Assembly: GCA_023426865.1 (NCBI GenBank)
Contig: JAEZBT010000148.1
Span: 1-8,030 of the forward strand
Direction: 5' to 3'
Source of the DNA: Actinomycetes bacterium
GTDB taxonomy: Bacteria > Actinomycetota > Actinomycetes > Actinomycetales > Cellulomonadaceae
DNA: 8,030 nt
The notes below the pieces were generated by a model that saw only the letters and a list, made by a program, of their open reading frames with translations, did no database searches and was not told where the DNA came from. Below are positions 1 to 6,205 of the stretch, piece by piece. The first letter of the stretch is position 1. The number at the start of each line of letters is the position of its first letter. The position numbers and the translations under genes are program-made.

Positions 1-439
1 CGGCCACGTCGTCGCGCCCGGTGTCCAGGTGCCCGTCGGGACGCCGGGCGTAGCCGGCCTCCGTCACGGTGAAGGTGACGACGGCGACCGCCGGGTCGGC
101 CCAAAGCCGCAGCCACGCGGCGTGGTCGGTGGCCGGGTGCACCTCCGACAGGCTGGCGACGACCTCGAAGCGGTCGCCGTCCGGCGCGCGCGTGACGAGC
201 GTGAAGAGGCCGTCCTGCGGCGCGAGGTCCGCGGCCAGCCCCGGGCCGGTCCCGGTGAACGCGGCGATGCCCCAGGCGGCGGCGTCGGGCGCGTGGTCGG
301 TGTACCAGGCCTGGTGGGCCCGGAAGAAGTTGCCCAGGCCCAGGTGCACCATGCGGACCGGCGCGGCCGGACGGCCGTGACCCGCGGTCCGTGCGAGCCG
401 CCCGGCGGGCACGGCGTCGGGTGCGGTGTCTGCGCTCAC
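1..439 (-). CDS. uxuB: Fructuronate reductase / mannitol dehydrogenase family protein, N-terminal part (runs off the window)
   Basis: The first 146 codons of a gene that continues past the left edge. The translation carries the family's N-terminal nucleotide-binding signature, HLGLGNFFRAHQAWY at residues 32-46, and the conserved FTVTEAGY at about 123-130. Both are typical of long-chain mannitol dehydrogenases, a family that includes mannitol, fructuronate and tagaturonate reductases. Members are usually 450-490 residues, so roughly 30% is visible. The fructuronate-to-mannonate role (NADH-dependent, cytosolic) is inferred from context: the gene lies directly after uronate isomerase, and mannonate dehydratase is nearby. 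The GTG start overlaps the uxaC stop by four bases (GTGA, 436-439), implying translational coupling, and has a strong Shine-Dalgarno GAGGAGG at 451-457. Family assignment is firm. Choosing fructuronate over mannitol or tagaturonate rests on the neighbours. Confidence 0.88.
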   Translation of the reverse strand, partial: MSADTAPDAVPAGRLARTAGHGRPAAPVRMVHLGLGNFFRAHQAWYTDHAPDAAAWGIAAFTGTGPGLAADLAPQDGLFTLVTRAPDGDRFEVVASLSEVHPATDHAAWLRLWADPAVAVVTFTVTEAGYARRPDGHLDTGRDDVA

Positions 440-1860
440 AGCCGGAACGCCCTCCTCGGGTTGGTGCTGACGAGGTCCCGGGCGGTGTCGAACGCCTCCT
501 CGGGGGTCAGCCGGTGGTCGACGACGAGGCGTGCCAGGAAGACCGCGTCCATCCGGCGGTTCGTGTCGTGGCGCGCCGGGATCGACAGGTACGCCCGGGT
601 GTCGTCGATGAAGCCCGAGGTCTTGGCGAAGCCCGCCGACTCCGTCACGGCCGCGCGGTAGCGGGAGATCGCGTCGGGCGCGTCGATGAACCACCACGGC
701 GCCCCCACGAAGACCGAGGGGTAGAAGCCCGCGAGCGGGCCGAGCTCGCGCGAGTAGACCGTCTCGTCGATGGTGAACAGGACGACCTGGAAGCGCGGGT
801 TGGTCCCGAACGCCGACAGCATCGGCGCCAGCGCGCGCGTGAACTCGACCGACATCGGGATGTCGCCGCCGACGTCGGAGCCGAAGCGCTCGAACGTCGG
901 GGCGTGGTGGTTGCGGTACACGGCCGGGTGCAGGGTCATGACGAGGCCGTCCTCGCTGGCCATCCGGGCCATCTCGAACATGAAGGCGCGGCGCAGGGTG
1001 TCGCCCTCGTCCGGCGTGATCGCGCCGGCCAGCGCGCGCGCGTACAGCCGCTCGGCCTCCGCGGGCGACAGCGGTTCGACGCGCGCGTCGCGGTGGCTGT
1101 GGTCGCTCGAGACGGCGCCGTGGGCGCGGAAGTACGCCCGGCGGCGCTCCATCGCGTCGATCCAGCCCGCGTAGGTGCCGGTGTCGGCGCCGGACACGTC
1201 GCCGAGCCGGGCGACGAGGTCGCGCCACGCGGGCGTCGCGGGCTCCAGGTACCGGTCCGGGCGGAACGTGGGGACGACACGACCGGACCAGGTGGGGTCG
1301 GCGGCGAGCGCGGCGTGGTGCCGCAGGTCGTCGCACGGGTCGTCGGTGGTGGCGAGGACGTCGATGCGGAACCGCTCGTAGAGCGCGCGCGGACGGAACT
1401 CCGGCGTCGCGAGCTGCGCCGCGATGCCGTCGTAGATCCGGTCCGCCGTCTCGGCCGAGGGCGCGAGCTCGATGCTGAAGACCTCCGCGAGCTGCGACTC
1501 GAACCAGCCCTTCACGGGCGTCCCGCGGTACGCCTTCCAGCTCCGGCACACCGTGCGGAACGCCTCGCGCGACTCCTCGGGGGTGAGGCCCGACCGCCCC
1601 ACGCCCAGCGTCTCGAGCGGGACGCCCTGGGCGTGCAGCACGCGCGTCAGGTAGTGGTCGGGCGTGACGAGCAGCGCCGTCGGGTCGGGGAACGGGGTGT
1701 CCTCGGCCAGCCACTGGGCGGGGACGTGCCCGTGCGGGGAGATGATCGGCAGGTCGCGCACCGCGTCGTAGAGCTCGCGGGCGACGGTCCGCACCGCGGG
1801 GTCGGCCGGCATCAGGCGGTCGGGGTGCAGGACGAGGGTGCTGTCGGGTGCGCCGTGCAT
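436..1860 (-). CDS. uxaC: Uronate (glucuronate) isomerase
   Basis: A 474-residue protein, close to the E. coli UxaC length (about 470). UxaC is a cytosolic amidohydrolase-superfamily enzyme that converts D-glucuronate to D-fructuronate (and galacturonate to tagaturonate). Visible family marks are the metal-type H-x-H in PHGH (H43, H45), TTDDP at 171-175, LHPAVYRNHH in the middle, and GFIDDTRA with D419/D420 near the C-terminus, followed by an arginine- and histidine-rich SIPARHDTNRR. The PHGH motif differs from the YHCH of the E. coli form, suggesting a divergent subgroup. The reading frame stays open upstream to a TTG at 1896, but that codon lies inside the operator palindrome, so the ATG at 1860 was chosen. 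No Shine-Dalgarno precedes it, and a promoter places +1 at this ATG. It is first in an operon with the fructuronate reductase gene. Confidence 0.93.
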   Translation of the reverse strand: MHGAPDSTLVLHPDRLMPADPAVRTVARELYDAVRDLPIISPHGHVPAQWLAEDTPFPDPTALLVTPDHYLTRVLHAQGVPLETLGVGRSGLTPEESREAFRTVCRSWKAYRGTPVKGWFESQLAEVFSIELAPSAETADRIYDGIAAQLATPEFRPRALYERFRIDVLATTDDPCDDLRHHAALAADPTWSGRVVPTFRPDRYLEPATPAWRDLVARLGDVSGADTGTYAGWIDAMERRRAYFRAHGAVSSDHSHRDARVEPLSPAEAERLYARALAGAITPDEGDTLRRAFMFEMARMASEDGLVMTLHPAVYRNHHAPTFERFGSDVGGDIPMSVEFTRALAPMLSAFGTNPRFQVVLFTIDETVYSRELGPLAGFYPSVFVGAPWWFIDAPDAISRYRAAVTESAGFAKTSGFIDDTRAYLSIPARHDTNRRMDAVFLARLVVDHRLTPEEAFDTARDLVSTNPRRAFRL

Positions 1861-1866
1861 GGCGCC

Positions 1867-1896
1867 ATCGTGGGCATTGGCCGGACGTGACGGCAA
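1867..1896 (-). promoter_or_regulatory. Putative uxaC promoter, leaderless
   Basis: On the minus strand, TTGCCG (1896-1891) resembles a -35 box. After an 18-bp spacer comes CACGAT (1872-1867), a weak -10 match with 3 of 6 consensus bases including the final T. Six bases then separate it from the ATG at 1860, so the expected transcription start coincides with the start codon. The -35 box is also the proximal operator arm. Support comes from identical spacing upstream of the regulator gene and from the lack of any Shine-Dalgarno. The individual boxes are degenerate, so this is inference. Confidence 0.5.
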
Positions 1897-1915
1897 TCGG
1901 TTGCCACGTGTTGCC
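1892..1915 (-). promoter_or_regulatory. LacI-type operator upstream of uxaC, with third half-site
   Basis: The palindrome GGCAATCGGTTGCC (1892-1905) has a central CG, the usual form of LacI-family operators. A further TTGCC half-site lies at 1911-1915, exactly 10 bp beyond the second arm and on the side away from uxaC. In gene direction the layout is GGCAA-N5-GGCAA-N4-TTGCC. The same element recurs near three other genes here. Binding by the regulator encoded next door is inferred. Confidence 0.78.
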
Positions 1916-1957
1916 CGGTCGCGCGGTCCGCACCGACGGGCGGAACGCCGGCGCCGG

Positions 1958-2977
1958 TCAGGCCGTGCCCGCGCGCGCGCCGGACGAGGCGCGCACGACC
2001 AGCCTGGTGGGCAGGACCGCCGGAGCGCCGTCCCAGGTGCGAGCGCCGTTGACGACGGCGATCAGGTTGCGCATCGCCGTCGTGCCCATCTCCTCCAGCG
2101 GCGCGGAGACGGTCGTCAGCGGAGGGCTCACCAGCGCGGCGACGAGGACGTTGTCGAACCCCACGACGCTCACCTGGTCCGGCACACGCAGCCCGCTGCG
2201 CTGCAGGCCGCGCATGACGCCGATCCCGACGAGCGCGTTGTAGGTGATGACCGCCGTCGTGCGGCGGTCGAGGAGCTGGGCGGCCGCCCCGAGGCCCCCC
2301 GCGAACGTCGGATCGACCGGGCCGATCCGCCGGGCGGTGAGGCTCAGCTCGTGGCAGCCGTCGCAGAAGGCGCGCCACCGCGTGCCGTTGGACCACGAGG
2401 CGTCGGGCCCGGCGACGTAGGTGATCGACTCGTGGCCCAGCGAGGCGAGGTGCTCGACCGCGCGGCGCGTCCCCCGCGCGTTGTCGCTCACGACGCTCGG
2501 CACGTCGGGCAGCACGCGGTTCACGACGACCACGGGCTTCTGCTTGGCGAGCATCCGGATCCCCGCGTCCGACAGCCGCGACGACGCGAGGAGGATCCCC
2601 TCCACGGCGGGGAGGACCCGCTCGGCCGCCTCCCGCTCCGTCACGGGCGACTCGCGCGTGTCCTCGACGAGCACGACGAAGCCCGCCTCCGCCGCTGCGG
2701 TCTGGGCACCCCGGACGAGCTCGGCGTAGATCGGGTTCGCCAGGTCCGAGACCAGGACGGCGACCATGCGCGTGCGCGCCGTGGACAGCGCCCGGGCGAT
2801 CGGGTTGGCCCGGTAGCCCAGCTCGGCCGCGACGCGTCGGATGCGCTCGGCGGTGTCGGCGTTCACCCGGCCGGGCCGGGCGAACGCCCGCGACACGGTG
2901 GACGGCGCGACCCCCGCCGCCCGGGCGACGTCGTAGATCGTCGGCGGTCGTGACGTCGGGGTGACCTCGTCGTCCAC
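1958..2977 (-). CDS. LacI-family transcriptional regulator, probable repressor of the glucuronate genes
   Basis: A 339-residue protein with the standard LacI/GalR layout. It has an N-terminal helix-turn-helix (TIYDVARAAGVAPSTVSRAF, residues 13-32), then a hinge helix region NPIARALSTART (about 58-69) that inserts into the operator centre. The rest is a periplasmic-binding-protein-like sensor domain beginning MVAVLVSDLANPIYAELVRGAQ. It probably represses the uxaC-uxuB, uxuA-eda-kinase and uidA units and itself, because matching palindromes with a central CG lie in front of all four. The inducer cannot be read from sequence; fructuronate, a glucuronide or a later intermediate are all possible. 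The GTG at 2977 was chosen because a promoter with the same spacing as uxaC's puts +1 there. An in-frame GTG at 2965 is the alternative. The GAGG only two bases before the start is too close to act as a ribosome site. Confidence 0.92.
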   Translation of the reverse strand: MDDEVTPTSRPPTIYDVARAAGVAPSTVSRAFARPGRVNADTAERIRRVAAELGYRANPIARALSTARTRMVAVLVSDLANPIYAELVRGAQTAAAEAGFVVLVEDTRESPVTEREAAERVLPAVEGILLASSRLSDAGIRMLAKQKPVVVVNRVLPDVPSVVSDNARGTRRAVEHLASLGHESITYVAGPDASWSNGTRWRAFCDGCHELSLTARRIGPVDPTFAGGLGAAAQLLDRRTTAVITYNALVGIGVMRGLQRSGLRVPDQVSVVGFDNVLVAALVSPPLTTVSAPLEEMGTTAMRNLIAVVNGARTWDGAPAVLPTRLVVRASSGARAGTA

Positions 2978-2983
2978 AGCCTC

Positions 2984-3013
2984 AGGCTAGGCACCGCCGA
3001 CGACGCGCGGCAA
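2984..3013 (-). promoter_or_regulatory. Putative promoter of the lacI-family gene, leaderless
   Basis: On the minus strand, TTGCCG (3013-3008) is followed after 18 bp by TAGCCT (2989-2984). This -10 keeps the three most conserved positions, T1, A2 and T6. Six bases then lead to the GTG at 2977. Spacer, box-to-start distance and overlap with the operator arm all match the uxaC promoter exactly. It would give a leaderless mRNA and allow autoregulation. Confidence 0.55.
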
Positions 3014-3022
3014 CCGGTTGTC
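3009..3022 (-). promoter_or_regulatory. LacI-type operator upstream of the regulator gene (two half-sites only)
   Basis: GGCAACCGGTTGTC is a near-perfect 14-bp palindrome centred on CG, in the 51-bp gap between the kinase stop and the regulator start. Its centre lies 38.5 bp from the GTG, the same distance as the uxaC operator centre from its ATG. Unlike the other three sites, it has no third half-site 10 bp upstream (3028-3032 does not match). This suggests weaker autoregulation. Confidence 0.77.
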
Positions 3023-3028
3023 CCCAGC

Positions 3029-4126
3029 TCACCGGTCGACGCGCGCGCTGCCCCCGGCGGCCAGCTTGATCACCTCGGCGGCCGTCGCCATGGACGTGTC
3101 CCCGGGCGTGGTCATCGCGAGCGCGCCGTGCGCGGCGCCGTACTCGACGGCGGTCGCGAGCGGCTCGCCCGACAGCAGCCCGTAGACCAGGCCCGAGGCG
3201 AACGAGTCGCCGCCGCCCACCCGGTCGAGGATCTCGAGCCCGTCGCGCTGCGTCGCCCGCACGACGCCGGTCTCGCGCGACCACGCGATGGCGCCCCAGT
3301 CGTTCACGGTGGCCGAGCGGACCCCGCGCATCGTCGTGGCGATGACCGAGAAGTTCGGGTAGGCCGCGGCTACGCGGTCCACCATCGCGGCGAAGGCGCC
3401 GACGTCGAGGTCGGTCAGCGACTCGTCGACGCCCTCGACCTCGAAGCCGAGGGCGGCCGTGAAGTCCTCCTCGTTTCCGATCATCACGTCCACGTGCTCG
3501 GCGATCTCGCGGTTCACGCGCTGCGCGGCCGCCGGGCCGCCGATCGCCTTCCACAGGCTCGGCCGGTAGTTGAGGTCGTAGGACACGATCGTCCCGTGCC
3601 GCTTCGCCGCGGTCACGGCCGCCAGCGCGGTCCGGGCCGAGGTCTCCGACAGCGCGGCGAAGATGCCGCCCGTGTGCAGCCAGCGCACGCCGAGGTCCCC
3701 GAACAGGTGGTCCCAGTCGACGTCCGCGAGCTGGGAGACCGCCGTGTGGCCCCGGTCGGAGACGCCGACGGCGCCGCGCACGCCGAAGCCACGCTCGGTG
3801 AAGTTGAGCCCGTTGCGCGCCGCCCGCCCGACGCCGTCGTACGGCAGCCAGGTGATCAGCGAGGTGTCGACGCCGCCCCCCAGGACCAGGTCCTCGACGA
3901 GCCGGCCGACCTCGTTGTCCGCGAGCGCGGTCACGACCGCGGTGCGCAGGCCGAAGACGCGGCGCAGGCCGCGGACGACGTTGTACTCGCCGCCGCCCTC
4001 CGACGCACGGAACGAGCGCGCCGTCCGGATGCGCCCCTCCCCCGGGTCGAGCCGCAGCATCACCTCACCCAGCGCGACGGCGTCGTAGGTGCAGTCGGCG
4101 GCGGGTCGGATGGTCAGGCCGGTCAT
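3029..4126 (-). CDS. kdgK: PfkB-family sugar kinase, probable 2-keto-3-deoxygluconate kinase
   Basis: A 365-residue ribokinase/PfkB-fold kinase, somewhat longer than the usual 310-340 for KDG kinases. The N-terminus (ALGEVMLRLDPGEGRIRTA) carries the sugar-binding start of the fold, followed by a glycine-rich EGGGEYNV stretch. SYDLNYRPSLW and the IGNEEDF segment are typical of the KDG kinase branch. The C-terminal GGGDSF (304-309) forms the anion hole and includes the probable catalytic base D307. It should phosphorylate KDG to KDPG with ATP in the cytosol, taking the UxuA product and supplying Eda. Substrate is inferred from these neighbours; PfkB kinases are hard to separate by sequence alone. 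It lies 67 bp after eda with no operator in the gap, so it is probably co-transcribed. It has its own Shine-Dalgarno GAAGGGA (4137-4143), 10 bases before the ATG. Confidence 0.88.
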   Translation of the reverse strand: MTGLTIRPAADCTYDAVALGEVMLRLDPGEGRIRTARSFRASEGGGEYNVVRGLRRVFGLRTAVVTALADNEVGRLVEDLVLGGGVDTSLITWLPYDGVGRAARNGLNFTERGFGVRGAVGVSDRGHTAVSQLADVDWDHLFGDLGVRWLHTGGIFAALSETSARTALAAVTAAKRHGTIVSYDLNYRPSLWKAIGGPAAAQRVNREIAEHVDVMIGNEEDFTAALGFEVEGVDESLTDLDVGAFAAMVDRVAAAYPNFSVIATTMRGVRSATVNDWGAIAWSRETGVVRATQRDGLEILDRVGGGDSFASGLVYGLLSGEPLATAVEYGAAHGALAMTTPGDTSMATAAEVIKLAAGGSARVDR

Positions 4127-4193
4127 GGTGTCGGCGTCCCTTCGGGTGCTCGGGTGTCACGGTGTGGTGGTAGGAAGAAGCTGGTCAGGCGGG
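4127..4193 (-). other. eda-kdgK intergenic spacer
   Basis: This 67-bp gap holds the kinase ribosome-binding site (4137-4143) and a short tandem repeat GGTCAGGC next to the eda stop (4183-4190 and 4192-4199, the second copy running into eda). I see no GGCAA operator half-site, no convincing promoter and no hairpin terminator. Co-transcription with eda is therefore likely. Confidence 0.45.
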
Positions 4194-4838
4194 TCAGGCC
4201 CGGGCGGCCGCGGCGAGCGCGACGGCCTCGCGGCTCAGTGCGGCGATCCGGGCGACGTCGCCCGCGGCGACGGCGTCCCTCGGCACCATCCACGAGCCCC
4301 CCACGGCCGTGACGGCCGGAATGGCGAGGTACTCGTGAAGGTTGGCCGGCCCGATGCCGCCGGTCGGCATGAACCGCAGGCCACCGAACGGCGCGGCCAG
4401 CGCGGCGATCGCCGGAGCGCCGCCGGAGGTCCCGGCGGGGAAGAACTTGACGGTGGTCAGCCCGAGCTCGAGGGCCGCCTGGATCTCGGTCGCGGTCACG
4501 GTCCCCGGCAGGGCCAGGACACCGTGCTCTCCGCAGCGCTCGACGACGGTGCGGCTGAGCCCTGGGGACACGACGTAGCGCGCGCCTGCGGCCACCGCCT
4601 CGTCCACCTGGGCCGGCGTGAGCACCGTGCCGGCGCCCACGAGGATGGCGCCGCGGTCGGCCATGACGCGGATCGCGTCGACGGCCGCGGCGGTCCGGAA
4701 GGTGACCTCGGCGACGGGCAGCCCGCCGGCGACGAGCGCGTCGGCGAGCAGCCCGGCGTGCGCGGCGTCGTCGAGCACGACGACCGGGACGACCCGGCGC
4801 TCCGCGAGGGCGGCGAGGACGGCGTCGGGGCTGGTCAT
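4194..4838 (-). CDS. eda: 2-keto-3-deoxy-6-phosphogluconate (KDPG/KHG) aldolase
   Basis: At 214 residues this matches E. coli Eda (213). It is a class I aldolase with a TIM-barrel fold that cleaves KDPG to pyruvate and glyceraldehyde 3-phosphate, the last step of the pathway encoded here. Visible motifs are EVTFRT with the catalytic glutamate E44, GAGTVL at 68-73, SPG at 91-93, LPGTVTATEI, and VKFFPAG, in which K131 should form the Schiff base (E. coli K133). The phosphate-binding MPTGGI and GGSW motifs follow. The ATG overlaps the uxuA stop by four bases (ATGA, 4835-4838), and a Shine-Dalgarno GAGGGGA lies at 4849-4855 inside uxuA, so translation of the two is probably coupled. The frame extends upstream to 5264 but only as antiphase sequence inside uxuA, so that longer start is not used. 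Confidence 0.95.
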   Translation of the reverse strand: MTSPDAVLAALAERRVVPVVVLDDAAHAGLLADALVAGGLPVAEVTFRTAAAVDAIRVMADRGAILVGAGTVLTPAQVDEAVAAGARYVVSPGLSRTVVERCGEHGVLALPGTVTATEIQAALELGLTTVKFFPAGTSGGAPAIAALAAPFGGLRFMPTGGIGPANLHEYLAIPAVTAVGGSWMVPRDAVAAGDVARIAALSREAVALAAAARA

Positions 4839-6028
4839 CGCAGGTCCGTCCCCTCGCTCGTGAGCCGCGTGACGGCGAGCTCGACCCCGCGGATCTCGGC
4901 CAGGCCCTTCATGCGCCCGATGAGCGAGTAGCCGGGGTTCGTGGTGCGGTGCTGGTCGTCGAGCATCTGCTGGCCGTGGTCGGGGCGGATCGGCAGGCGC
5001 GGGCCGCCCTCGCGGGCACGCCGGCGCTCCTCGGCCACGAGCGCCGAGACGATGCCGACCATGTCGGCGTCGCCGTGGATGTGCGGGACCTCGGTGAACG
5101 TGAGGCCGTCGGATTCGATGTGCACCGAGCGCAGGTGGGCGAAGAAGACGTGCGGCGCGAAGCGGCGCGCCATCGCGACCAGGTCGTTGTCGGGCCGCGA
5201 GCCGTAGGAGCCGAAGCACATCGTCAGCCCGTTCGACGGCGAGGGCGCCGCGTCGAGCAGCCACTGCGCGTCCTCGGCGGTGGAGACCACGCGGGGGATG
5301 CCGAACATCGGGCGCGGCGGGTCGTCCGGGTGCACGCAGAGCCGCACCCCCACCTCCTCGGCGACCGGGACGGCCGCCCGAAGGAAGGAGGCCAGGTTCT
5401 CCCGCAGCACGTCGCGGTCCACGTGCGCGTACGAGGCCAGGGCGGCGCGGAAGTCGTCGAGGGTGTAGGTCTCCTCGGACCCCGGCAGGCCCGCGAGGAT
5501 CGTCCGGGTGAGGCGCTCACGGGCGGCGTCGTCCATCGCGTCGTAGGCGGCGCGAGCCCGGGCGGTCGCGGCCTCGTCGTACTCCGCAGCGGCCGCGGGC
5601 CGCGCGAGGATGAACAGGTCGAAGGCGGCGAACGCGTCGGCGTCGAACCGCAGGCCCCAGGTGCCGTCCCCGAGCGGGTGGGCGAGCTCGGTGCGCGTCC
5701 AGTCGATGATCGGCATGAAGTTGTAGCAGACGAGGTCGATGCCGCAGGCCGCGAGGTTCCGCAGCGTCTGCCGGTACGCCTCGATCGCCGAGTCGCGCAG
5801 CGGACCGCCGCGCTTGATGTCCTCGTGCACCGGGACGCTCTCGACGACCGCCCAGGTCATCCCGGCGTCCTCGATCATCCGCTTTCGCTCGGCGATGGCC
5901 TCGACCGGCCACACGACGCCGTTGGGGATCTCGTGCAGGGCGGTCACCACCCCGGTGGCCGCCGTCTGCCGGACCTCGGCCAGCCCGATCGGGTCGGCCG
6001 GCCCGAACCAGCGGAACGTGTGCTCCAT
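4835..6028 (-). CDS. uxuA: D-mannonate dehydratase
   Basis: A 397-residue protein, against 394 in E. coli UxuA. It dehydrates D-mannonate to 2-keto-3-deoxygluconate in the cytosol using Mn2+ or a similar divalent metal. The N-terminus TFRWFGPADPIGLAEVRQTAATGVV is characteristic of the family, as are YNFMPIIDWTRT and MFGIPRVVST. Probable metal ligands in this TIM-barrel fold are H233 (CVHPDDPP), C271 (CFGS), H298 (HLRSVH) and D350. D350-H351 in RPDHG also form the catalytic pair by analogy with studied family members. The ATG at 6028 has a Shine-Dalgarno GAGGGAG at 6036-6042, seven bases away. The open frame extends to 6196, but the added 56 residues are arginine-rich, not family-like, and cross the operator. 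It is the first gene of the uxuA-eda-kinase operon and is transcribed divergently from uidA. Confidence 0.95.
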   Translation of the reverse strand: MEHTFRWFGPADPIGLAEVRQTAATGVVTALHEIPNGVVWPVEAIAERKRMIEDAGMTWAVVESVPVHEDIKRGGPLRDSAIEAYRQTLRNLAACGIDLVCYNFMPIIDWTRTELAHPLGDGTWGLRFDADAFAAFDLFILARPAAAAEYDEAATARARAAYDAMDDAARERLTRTILAGLPGSEETYTLDDFRAALASYAHVDRDVLRENLASFLRAAVPVAEEVGVRLCVHPDDPPRPMFGIPRVVSTAEDAQWLLDAAPSPSNGLTMCFGSYGSRPDNDLVAMARRFAPHVFFAHLRSVHIESDGLTFTEVPHIHGDADMVGIVSALVAEERRRAREGGPRLPIRPDHGQQMLDDQHRTTNPGYSLIGRMKGLAEIRGVELAVTRLTSEGTDLR

Positions 6029-6101
6029 CTCCCTGCTCCCTCGCCTCGTGGCGTCGCGGTCTCGTGTGCCTCCTCGATGGAGCCACGGGGCACCTCCTGG
6101 C

Positions 6102-6125
6102 GGCAACCGGTTGCCGGAAGTTGTC
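6102..6125 (-). promoter_or_regulatory. LacI-type operator upstream of uxuA, with third half-site
   Basis: This is the best palindrome of the four: CGGCAACCGGTTGCCG (6101-6116) is a perfect 16-bp dyad. A third half-site TTGTC follows at 6121-6125, 10 bp from the second arm, on the side away from uxuA. The proximal arm read toward uxuA gives TTGCCG as a possible -35. The -10 expected 18 bp later is poor (CTCCAT, 6082-6077), so the promoter itself is uncertain. If used, the mRNA leader would be about 42 bases and carry the Shine-Dalgarno. Confidence 0.8.
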
Positions 6126-6180
6126 GCGCGACGGGGCGGTGCGACCGCCCAGGTCCGCCGGCGAGCGTCCCAGGTCCGCC
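6123..6180. repeat. Repeat-rich centre of the uxuA-uidA divergent region
   Basis: Three small structures lie between the two operators. A 10-bp perfect palindrome GTCGCGCGAC (6123-6132) overlaps the uxuA third half-site. A 7-bp inverted repeat GGGCGGT/ACCGCCC with a 3-base loop spans 6134-6150. A 12-bp perfect direct repeat CCCAGGTCCGCC occurs at 6148-6159 and 6169-6180, 21 bp apart, or about two helical turns. The last could be a tandem site for another regulator. GC-rich sequence makes short repeats likelier by chance, so function is unproven. Confidence 0.45.
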
Positions 6181-6181
6181 A

Positions 6182-6205
6182 GGCAACCGATGGCAATCGC
6201 TTGCC
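6182..6205 (+). promoter_or_regulatory. LacI-type operator upstream of uidA, with third half-site
   Basis: The palindrome GGCAATCGCTTGCC (6192-6205, flanked by T and A to make matching 6-base arms) has a third half-site GGCAA at 6182-6186. The layout in gene direction is GGCAA-N5-GGCAA-N4-TTGCC, as at uxaC and uxuA. The operator centres for uxuA and uidA are 90 bp apart, with the extra half-sites pointing toward each other. The same regulator probably controls both directions. Confidence 0.79.

Noticed and set aside
391..1890. Long plus-strand open frame opposite uxaC
   Set aside because: It is arginine-, valine- and glycine-rich with no recognisable family, and mirrors a clear uronate isomerase. 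Such antisense frames are expected at this GC content.
1861..1896. Extended uxaC start at TTG 1896
   Set aside because: The codon lies inside the operator palindrome and the predicted -35 box, and the 12 extra residues are not family-like.
1838..2953. Long plus-strand open frame opposite the LacI-family gene
   Set aside because: Low-complexity arginine-rich translation with no motif. The opposite strand has a full LacI-family protein.
3009..3022. Operator dyad near the kinase stop as an intrinsic terminator
   Set aside because: The stem is short, has no run of T after it, and the same motif occurs upstream of three other genes, so an operator explains it better.
3128..4312. Plus-strand open frame opposite the sugar kinase
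   Set aside because: Composition-driven shadow. The kinase strand has the GGGDSF motif and a full-length fold.
4839..5264. N-terminal extension of eda to 5264, suggesting a fusion
   Set aside because: This is out-of-frame uxuA sequence. The ATG at 4838 gives the normal aldolase length and an ATGA overlap.
6134..6150. Inverted repeat as a terminator or riboswitch stem
   Set aside because: It lies between two divergent promoters and outside both predicted transcripts, with no T-run and no recognisable aptamer.
6029..6196. N-terminal extension of uxuA to 6196
   Set aside because: The 56 added residues are arginine-rich and cross the operator. The ATG at 6028 has a good Shine-Dalgarno and a family-typical N-terminus.
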